Notes under the pieces: model-generated
Seen by the model: only the letters and a program-made list of their open reading frames with translations
Told to the model about the DNA's origin: nothing
The model's database searches: none
Shown here: in pieces, positions 5,961-11,313 of the stretch
How the letters are laid out: every line of letters begins with the position of its first letter
How positions within the stretch are numbered: the stretch's first letter is position 1
Position numbers and translations under genes: made by a program
NCBI GenBank assembly: GCA_964388305.1
Contig: CAYMAA010000054.1
Span: 1-11,313, forward strand
Source of the DNA: JAJQCI01 sp964388305
GTDB lineage: Bacteria > Bacillota > Clostridia > Lachnospirales > CAG-274
DNA: 11,313 nt
Direction of reading: 5' to 3'

Positions 5961-8774
5961 TTATTCTGTAACAGTTACGGTTACGGTTTGTGTGCAGACA
6001 CCGTTTTGAGTATAGGCTTTTATTGTGGTTGTGCCTATGCCTCTGGCTCTTATTTTGCCCTGTGAAACCGTTGCTATGGAATCATCATCGGTAGACCACA
6101 AAACAACATCATTTGTGTTTGACGGCGCTGTTGCCGCAGTAACCGTATAGTTATCGTAAAGCTTAAGCGCAACATTATCGGCGCTGAGTGTAAGCTCTGT
6201 TATCGGTACAAGTGTTGGGTCTTCTACTATGCCGGAAAGACTGTAGCCTGCTGTATTTGGAAGGTAAACACCTCTCATAATACCGTCTATTATTGTTTTA
6301 AACAAAGGCGAATTTGTTGCTCTGTCGTAATATGTATAAAGTCCTGTTTGCAACGGATCGCCGTCGTTATAACCCTGATCCCAAACAATGGGAACACAGT
6401 GGGCGGTTTGACAAGCCTGACCGACTATTTCCGAGAAATAAGCTCTTGCCACATCGTTATAGCCTGTTTCCGTGCCGTTTTGTTTTTGGGTTCTTGTGCC
6501 GTACTCACCTAAAACCATAGGCATTTTATGCTTGTTATAGGCGTTTTTCAAGCCTGTTACAACCTGATAAACCTCATCATAAGTCCATGTTGTGTTTGTG
6601 GAGGACTTATAAATATGGAGAGCAAACATAAGGCGGTTATCTGTATTGTAGCTATCCGCAGGAATGGAATAGCCGCTTTGTGTTCCGCCGTTTGCATAGT
6701 GAGAAACCACCTCTAACCAGCGGCTTGCATTGTTAGAGCCTGTAGATCTGACGGTATTTACAAAAATCTGGTTTAGGTTTACTATAATAGGCGTATCGTA
6801 TTCAATAGCCTCCGTGGAGTTTTTGCTGTCCCCCTCCATACAGGAAACCTCGTTCATTGACTCAAAAATAAGATGCTCGTCATAGTCCTTAAAATATTCC
6901 GCAATATTTCTCCATACACATTCATATTTTTCATAAACCTTATCAATATCATCTACCGAAAGATTAAGCCAGCCGGAAAGATCCGCGCCATCATGGTGAA
7001 TATTTATAATTGCATACATATCCTGAGATACGCAGTAATCAACAATTTCCTTAACTCTGCCGATCCATGCCTCGTTTATGGAATAGCCGTTGTCATCATC
7101 TATCATTGTACCCCACGTAACGGGTATACGCACCGTGTTAAAGCCTGCATCGTGAAGTGTTTTAATATATGCCTTTGTTGTTTTAACACTCTGCCATGCC
7201 GTTTCGCCGGGGGTCATATAAATATGCCCGTCCATTGTGTTGCCAAGGTTAATGCCGGCGCCCATTTCGGCTATGGTTTCATCTCCCGAAAGCTCACGGA
7301 ATACCTTTGGATTTTTCTCGGTTGCCGTATCCTTAAAGAGCATATTTGCCTTTGTTTTTTCAAGGGAGGCTCTTGCGGAAAGACAGCCGTCGCTTGTGGA
7401 GGCTTCGTTATCATAAACAGCCTGCGCCGATGTAAGAGCGGTTTGGAAGGTTTCCCAAGATGCGTCCTGATATTTTGAGGAATCCATTGTTTGGCAATAG
7501 TCAAGGGTAAGCTTGAGAAGAGCTTTTCCGTCAACCTCTGTTTCGTTAGGATCGTCATAGGTTTTGGCTTCCGTAACAGGCACTGTAAAGTCCTTTGGAT
7601 AAACTGCGCCGTTGCTGAATTTTATGCCCAAAAATTCGTAATCCGTATTTTCGGTGTCTATTCTTATTTTAATTGTAATGTATTCCGCATAGGAATCGTC
7701 CCATGTGGAGCCGTCCTGCATGGACTTATTAAGGTTTACATCGGGGAAAACATAGTTGCCCGTGCCTGCCTTGCCAATTAAGTCGTCCTGAATGGCGTTG
7801 CCTGTTTTGCCCGTTGTAACATTTTTGCCTACAAGATATTTGCTGGAGGACTTGCCTGCGCCGTTTGGAGCAAGAGAAATAGCGGCATTAAGCTGAGATG
7901 TATCTCCGCCCTCTGTCATTTTAACATAAACAGCCGCTTTTGCGGCGCCCTGCCAAGCAACTCCCTCCGCATTAAGCTCTGTTTCCGTAATTATTGTTTT
8001 AACATAAGGCTCAAATGCGTTGGGGTCTTCTTCCTTTTCCGTTGTAACGCTCTTTATATCCTTAATTGTAATTTTAGGCTCTGCCTGTGCAAAGGATATA
8101 TTAATGCCCTGCAGGGCTTTGCCTGTTGAAAGGGTTGCCTTAATGTCTGCAACATTGGCATATACTGTATAAATGCCCGTGGCTTCATCATAGGCGCTGT
8201 CGCCTATGGTTACGGGGTTTTCCTCCCAGCCGCCCCAAGAGGTATCGTAAGGCTGGAAAACAAAAGCCGTTGTGTCCGCACCCGGTGCGCCCTCAACGGT
8301 ATATTCAACCTTGAAGTAGTCAAAATCCGTTGATGTAAAGGATTCCACATATCCGTCGTAGGAGTCCTTTACATGAGCAGTGCTGTTAGAAATAAGCTTA
8401 TCTCCCGATGCGGTCATTATGCTTTTTTCTTCTCCCGTAATTGACGGTGTTTGCGCGCCTGTATTAAATGCTATTGATCCGTTAAGCACCTTTTTGAGAA
8501 TAAGAGCCGCATCTGCCGTTGTGGGAAGGACGCTTTCATCTCCGCTTGATACATTAGTAATTTTTGCGGCGGTATGCCAGCTCTCCTTGGCGCTATCCGG
8601 GTTGCGTATGTAGGAAAGCAGCACGCCGGCATCGTTTGCCGTTATAATACCGCTGCCGTCCACATCGCCGCAAATTTCCTCAGCCTCCGCTGCGTAAGAA
8701 GCGGCTGAAAGGGGCAAAGCCGCACAGGCGGCTGCAAGTAAAATTCCAACAAACCTTTTAAAAAAATTATTCAC
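5961..8774 (-). CDS. Secreted modular GH5 (subfamily 4-like) beta-glucanase with N-terminal dockerin
   Basis: This 937-residue protein is an endo-acting glycoside hydrolase for plant beta-1,4-glucans such as cellulose, xyloglucan or mixed-linkage glucan. In order it has: a signal peptide (1 to about 29); a type I dockerin-like region (about 35-100), whose first calcium loop is DVDGSGIITANDAG (37-50) and second is degenerate (74-98); a first beta-rich module (about 115-245), possibly CBM65-like; a second (about 255-402); a FIVAR-type helical module (about 415-480); the GH5 catalytic domain (about 495-836); and a Big_2 Ig-like domain (855-937). Catalytic landmarks are NLGNTMD (509-515), VRIPVTW (548-554), NIHHD (591-595), the acid/base Glu642 in FESMNE, His720 and the nucleophile Glu757 in LGEYGT. 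Translation starts at GTG (8774), well placed after AAGGAGGG. The dockerin implies docking to a cohesin scaffold, but no cohesin gene is in the window. Confidence 0.93.
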   Translation of the reverse strand: MNNFFKRFVGILLAAACAALPLSAASYAAEAEEICGDVDGSGIITANDAGVLLSYIRNPDSAKESWHTAAKITNVSSGDESVLPTTADAALILKKVLNGSIAFNTGAQTPSITGEEKSIMTASGDKLISNSTAHVKDSYDGYVESFTSTDFDYFKVEYTVEGAPGADTTAFVFQPYDTSWGGWEENPVTIGDSAYDEATGIYTVYANVADIKATLSTGKALQGINISFAQAEPKITIKDIKSVTTEKEEDPNAFEPYVKTIITETELNAEGVAWQGAAKAAVYVKMTEGGDTSQLNAAISLAPNGAGKSSSKYLVGKNVTTGKTGNAIQDDLIGKAGTGNYVFPDVNLNKSMQDGSTWDDSYAEYITIKIRIDTENTDYEFLGIKFSNGAVYPKDFTVPVTEAKTYDDPNETEVDGKALLKLTLDYCQTMDSSKYQDASWETFQTALTSAQAVYDNEASTSDGCLSARASLEKTKANMLFKDTATEKNPKVFRELSGDETIAEMGAGINLGNTMDGHIYMTPGETAWQSVKTTKAYIKTLHDAGFNTVRIPVTWGTMIDDDNGYSINEAWIGRVKEIVDYCVSQDMYAIINIHHDGADLSGWLNLSVDDIDKVYEKYECVWRNIAEYFKDYDEHLIFESMNEVSCMEGDSKNSTEAIEYDTPIIVNLNQIFVNTVRSTGSNNASRWLEVVSHYANGGTQSGYSIPADSYNTDNRLMFALHIYKSSTNTTWTYDEVYQVVTGLKNAYNKHKMPMVLGEYGTRTQKQNGTETGYNDVARAYFSEIVGQACQTAHCVPIVWDQGYNDGDPLQTGLYTYYDRATNSPLFKTIIDGIMRGVYLPNTAGYSLSGIVEDPTLVPITELTLSADNVALKLYDNYTVTAATAPSNTNDVVLWSTDDDSIATVSQGKIRARGIGTTTIKAYTQNGVCTQTVTVTVTE

Positions 8775-8802
8775 CTAAATCCCTCCTTAAATTATAGAAT
8801 GT

Positions 8803-8908
8803 TTGTTACAATTATTATAATATAATTATATTTGCACACCTGAAAATTGTCAATAATAAATACAAGAAATAATACAATTATTTCATTATTATTACATTAT
8901 TGTTACAA
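8803..8908. repeat. Two copies of TTGTTACAA flanking the GH5 promoter
   Basis: The nine-base sequence TTGTTACAA, near-palindromic with arms TTGT/ACAA around one base, occurs at 8803-8811 and 8900-8908. The first lies just downstream of the expected GH5 start. The second lies upstream of that promoter and near the -35 region of the aminopeptidase gene. They could be operator sites for one regulator. The region is very AT-rich, so chance is not excluded. Confidence 0.3.
8825..8853 (-). promoter_or_regulatory. Consensus promoter of the GH5 gene
   Basis: On the reverse strand a perfect TTGACA (8848-8853) is followed after exactly 17 bases by a perfect TATAAT (8825-8830). Transcription would start near 8818, giving a leader of about 44 bases with AAGGAGGG before the GTG start. 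Such a perfect core usually needs a repressor for control. Confidence 0.9.
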
Positions 8909-8929
8909 CCCACAAAAATACTTATTTTT

Positions 8930-8938
8930 TGGTATAAT
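8930..8938 (+). promoter_or_regulatory. Extended -10 promoter of the M18 aminopeptidase gene
   Basis: TGGTATAAT (8930-8938) is a perfect -10 with the TG extension. No good -35 is seen at the right distance. The start would be near 8945, leaving a very short leader before the ribosome binding site. Confidence 0.6.
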
Positions 8939-8959
8939 AAACTGTAAGAGGTGAAATTT

Positions 8960-10234
8960 ATGAATAACAGCGAAAAATTGACAGAATTTATAGGAAACTG
9001 CCCCGATGCGGCATTTGGCGCAAAAAATATTTGCAAGGAATTGGATAATTACGGATTTGAAAGACTTGAAGAACAAAAGGAAATAAGACTTAAAAGGGGA
9101 AAGGCTTATTATATTGTTAAAAACAGCTCCTGTGTTTTGGCTTTTACCATAGGGCAGAATGTGGAAAGACCTATATTTAAAATAGGCGCCGCGCATTTGG
9201 ACAGTCCCGCTTTTAAAATTAAGAGAGAGCCTACACTTGTTGAAAACGGGTATGTTAAGCTTAATACCGAAAGCTACGGAGGCGCAATATCCTCATCCTG
9301 GTTTGACAGACCTCTTTCATTTGCGGGCAGGGTTATTGCAAGGGGCGAGGAATATTTAAAGCCTGTGGAAATTTTTATGGACTTTAAAAGACCAATGATA
9401 ACAATACCCTCTCTTGCGGTGCATTTTGACAAAAATACTGACAAAAAAGAGCCTGACAGGCAAAAGGAGCTTTTACCCGTTGGGGGCATTTTAACCGACG
9501 GAATGAGGTTTGATTTTGAAAAATACATTGCAAAGGAAGCAAGGGTCGGCTTGGGAAACATTTTGGACTATGAATTTACCGTTTACAATGCCGAAAAGGG
9601 TTGTACGGTAGGCTTGGAGGAGGATTTTGTAAGCTGTCCCAGACTGGACGATTTGCTTATGGTTTTTTGCATTATGGAAGGCTTTAAAAAGACAAGGAGC
9701 AAAAGCTATATAAACGCCGCATTATTTACAGACCATGAGGAGGTTGGCAGTTTAAGCGCCGAGGGAGCAAAATCCGCATTTATAAGGTTTACGCTTAAAA
9801 GAATAAGCAGAGCTTTGGGATTTCACGAAGAGGCATACTACGCAGGACTTGGGGACAGTATGGGGGTTTCCGCAGACGTTGCTCACGGCTGGCACCCAAA
9901 CTATGGCGAAAAGTACGATATTACAAACAAGCCTGTTTTAAACGGAGGACTTGTTATAAAATATTCCGCATCAAAGAGCTATTCTACGGAGATTTATACA
10001 GGCGCTGTTATAAGAGAGCTGTGCGGAGATGAACAGATTAAGGTACAGAGCTTTTTTAACAGGTCGGGCATTAGGGGAGGCTCTACAATAGGCGCGGCGC
10101 TTTCCGCAGGCCTGGGTATTTCCTTTACCGATATAGGTCTGCCGCTGCTTGCGATGCACTCCGCAAGAGAGCTTTGCGGCAGTGACGATATTGAAACAGG
10201 CATTAAGTTTTTTAAAGCATTTTATGAAGTATAA
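8960..10234 (+). CDS. M18 family aminopeptidase
   Basis: This 424-residue cytoplasmic metallo-aminopeptidase is of the aspartyl aminopeptidase family. It uses two zinc ions to remove N-terminal residues, often acidic ones, from peptides. The family ligands are all in place: His79 in GAAHLDSPAFKIK, Asp230 in RLDDLL, the catalytic Glu260 and ligand Glu261 in FTDHEEVGS, Asp306 in SADVAHG, and His400 in LLAMHSARE. SYGGAISSSWFDRPLS (105-120) and SGIRGGSTIG (369-378) are further family marks. Start choice: a GTG at 8951 in the same frame lies within the sequence AGAGGTGA that serves as the ribosome binding site, so the ATG at 8960 is the real start. The length is normal for bacterial members. The gene is transcribed away from GH5 and stands alone. 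Substrate preference cannot be read from the sequence. Confidence 0.95.
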   Translation: MNNSEKLTEFIGNCPDAAFGAKNICKELDNYGFERLEEQKEIRLKRGKAYYIVKNSSCVLAFTIGQNVERPIFKIGAAHLDSPAFKIKREPTLVENGYVKLNTESYGGAISSSWFDRPLSFAGRVIARGEEYLKPVEIFMDFKRPMITIPSLAVHFDKNTDKKEPDRQKELLPVGGILTDGMRFDFEKYIAKEARVGLGNILDYEFTVYNAEKGCTVGLEEDFVSCPRLDDLLMVFCIMEGFKKTRSKSYINAALFTDHEEVGSLSAEGAKSAFIRFTLKRISRALGFHEEAYYAGLGDSMGVSADVAHGWHPNYGEKYDITNKPVLNGGLVIKYSASKSYSTEIYTGAVIRELCGDEQIKVQSFFNRSGIRGGSTIGAALSAGLGISFTDIGLPLLAMHSARELCGSDDIETGIKFFKAFYEV

Positions 10235-10263
10235 TTTTTTGTTTAAGGGGAAAATATATATTT

Positions 10264-10290
10264 GAGCCTTACGGCTGCATTCTTTTTTTC
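10264..10290 (+). terminator. Weak terminator-like hairpin after the aminopeptidase gene
   Basis: A short stem AGCC/GGCT with a TTAC loop (10265-10276) is followed by GCATTC and a run of seven T (10283-10289). The stem has only four pairs, so it is a marginal terminator for forward transcription. Confidence 0.35.
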
Positions 10291-10305
10291 TCCTTTAATG
10301 AAATG

Positions 10306-10343
10306 AAGGCTGACCCTACTGTTTACGGTAAAGGGTAAGCCTT
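10306..10343. terminator. Hairpin between convergent aminopeptidase and truA genes
   Basis: AAGGCT-x-ACCCT (10306-10317) pairs with AGGGT-x-AGCCTT (10332-10343), eleven pairs broken by one mismatch. It begins two bases after the truA stop codon on the reverse strand. No strong T-tract follows in either direction, so it may end transcripts, or protect 3' ends, of both converging genes. Confidence 0.55.
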
Positions 10344-10345
10344 TA

Positions 10346-11080
10346 TTAATATTCCGTATATTCCATTATAAGACCCTTGGCAGGGGCAATAAAGCCGGCA
10401 AAGGAACGATCGCCCGTTTCAAATGCCTGCCGTATATGGCTTACGGGGCGTTCTCCCGAGCCTATTTCCAGCAATGTGCCTGTTAATATACGCGCCATAT
10501 TGTAAAGAAAACCGTTGGCAACGTACGTTATGTCCAGTTCACAGCTTTTTTGGATAATTGTTATTGAAAATATTTTGCGGATTGTGGACTTTTTTGTTTT
10601 CTTTACGGAAGAAAAGGGCAGAAAGTCGTGAGTTCCCGTAAGCAGCTCTGCCGCCTCTTCCATTTTTTGAATATTAAGGGGCAAAAAGTAATTATACACA
10701 TATTTTCTTTCAAATACATTGGAATAGGCGCTTGTGTTTATACGGTAGGTATAGGCTTTTTTTAATATGTTGTAGCGGCTGTGAAAACGCTCCGACACAT
10801 ATTTTGCGGAGGTTACGGCAATATCCTCGGGGAGAAGCTCATTTAGCCTGCGCATTATCTCCTTTGGGGAAATTTCCGAATTTGTATGAAAGTTTGCCGT
10901 ATAGGCCTTTGCGTGAACGCCTGCGTCTGTTCTGCCGCTGCCTGTTACCGCTGTGGGGCATTGGAGTATTTTTGAAAGAGCGTCCTCTATTTTTTGCTGA
11001 ATTGTTAAGGGTGTGGCGCTTTGACGCTGAAAACCCCTGTATCTTGTTCCATCATAGGATAGGGTGAGTTTTATGTTCAT
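10346..11080 (-). CDS. truA: tRNA pseudouridine synthase A (TruA)
   Basis: TruA changes uridines at positions 38-40 in the anticodon arm of many tRNAs to pseudouridine. The 244-residue length is typical. The N-terminal LSYDGTRYRGFQRQ (7-20) and the active-site motif GSGRTDAGVHA (47-57) are complete; Asp52 is the catalytic aspartate. FLYNMARILTGTLLEIG (about 196-212) and the C-terminal APAKGLIMEYTEY are also family marks. The ATG at 11080 follows AAAGGA with a spacing of ten. The upstream gene, plsC, ends 21 bases before, so the two are probably co-transcribed. In many Firmicutes truA lies with ribosomal protein and ecf genes; here it is beside plsC instead. Confidence 0.97.
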   Translation of the reverse strand: MNIKLTLSYDGTRYRGFQRQSATPLTIQQKIEDALSKILQCPTAVTGSGRTDAGVHAKAYTANFHTNSEISPKEIMRRLNELLPEDIAVTSAKYVSERFHSRYNILKKAYTYRINTSAYSNVFERKYVYNYFLPLNIQKMEEAAELLTGTHDFLPFSSVKKTKKSTIRKIFSITIIQKSCELDITYVANGFLYNMARILTGTLLEIGSGERPVSHIRQAFETGDRSFAGFIAPAKGLIMEYTEY

Positions 11081-11101
11081 ATAACGGTTGTCCTTTAAAA
11101 A

Positions 11102-11313
11102 TTATTGTTTTTTGTTAAGCGGGGCGGAAATTATTTCTCTAACCGTTACGGGCAGGGAGTTAACCTCCTCCTTTGTAAGGTTTTGGGTATAAATGGGAGG
11201 GTGGACTGTAAGGGTTATTTCCGAAGGCTGAATATTGCCGTGCTTTTCTTCCATAATTTTATAGCTGCCGTCTATAGTTACGGGTACAATAGGCGCCTTT
11301 GACTTTGTGGCCA
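11102..11313 (-). CDS. plsC: 1-acyl-sn-glycerol-3-phosphate acyltransferase, C-terminal part (cut by window edge)
   Basis: Only the last 69 residues are in the window; the start lies beyond the right edge. The visible part begins ATKSKAPIVPVTIDGSYKIME, matching the conserved 'APIVPVxI.G' strand near the end of the PlsC acyltransferase domain. It continues with a LTVHPPIYTQNLTKEEV region (about 34-50) and a short basic tail. PlsC adds the second acyl chain to lysophosphatidic acid at the membrane, giving phosphatidic acid for phospholipid synthesis. The catalytic HxxxxD motif would be upstream and is not seen. The reading frame stops at 11102-11104, just ahead of truA on the same strand. Confidence 0.82.
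   Translation of the reverse strand, partial: ATKSKAPIVPVTIDGSYKIMEEKHGNIQPSEITLTVHPPIYTQNLTKEEVNSLPVTVREIISAPLNKKQ

Noticed and set aside
6873..7478. Open frame of 201 codons on the forward strand inside the GH5 gene
   Set aside because: It is antisense to the conserved GH5 domain, has no ribosome binding site, and its composition (many Ile, Cys, Tyr) is that of a shadow frame.
8951..8953. GTG as start of the M18 aminopeptidase
   Set aside because: These bases belong to the ribosome binding site AGAGGTGA of the ATG at 8960.
1..11313. Mobile element, prophage, CRISPR array, tRNA or rRNA
   Set aside because: I saw no transposase, integrase, terminal inverted repeats with target duplications, regularly spaced direct repeats, or tRNA/rRNA-like sequence.

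Overview
This is an ordinary-looking stretch of chromosome from a low-GC, Gram-positive anaerobe, most likely a member of the Clostridia. The evidence is strong AGGAGG-type ribosome binding sites, AT-rich intergenic DNA with consensus sigma-A promoters, secD and secF as separate genes, an HPr/Crh-like protein, and a secreted GH5 beta-glucanase carrying a dockerin. The dockerin points to a plant-fibre degrader, as found in gut, rumen or soil, that may have a cellulosome. The species cannot be named from the sequence.

Layout. Positions 1-229 hold a promoter and a structured leader for a forward operon: secD (230-1474), secF (1490-2755) and a small exported protein (2775-3332). The operon ends at a strong bidirectional terminator (3404-3446). 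Two reverse-strand genes follow: a SWIM zinc-finger protein (3545-4366) and, upstream of it, a divergent polysaccharide deacetylase family protein (4454-5275). A forward monocistronic gene encodes an HPr-like protein that lacks the phosphorylatable histidine (5592-5825). Its terminator abuts that of the reverse-strand GH5 gene (5961-8774). From the GH5 upstream region a forward M18 aminopeptidase gene is transcribed (8960-10234). It converges on a reverse-strand pair, plsC (partial, at the right edge) followed by truA (10346-11080).

How the genes work together. SecD and SecF form the membrane complex that uses ion flow to help secreted proteins finish crossing the membrane. The small exported protein, the deacetylase-like protein and the GH5 enzyme are all likely export substrates. 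The rest (aminopeptidase, TruA, PlsC, HPr-like) is housekeeping or regulation. The genes form several short transcription units rather than one system, and I see no phage, insertion sequence, CRISPR array, tRNA or rRNA.

I did not find a convincing new multi-gene system. The points most worth a second look are: (1) the secD leader, where an 11-bp perfect inverted repeat that includes the secD ribosome binding site encloses two tandem hairpins with alternative pairings; (2) a SecF with an acidic, Ala/Glu-rich insertion of about 120 residues in its extracytoplasmic domain; (3) nested perfect inverted repeats over the SWIM gene control region; (4) an HPr-like protein with the regulatory serine but no active-site histidine; and (5) a GH5 enzyme with an N-terminal dockerin. 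No stretch longer than 300 bases lacks a gene.
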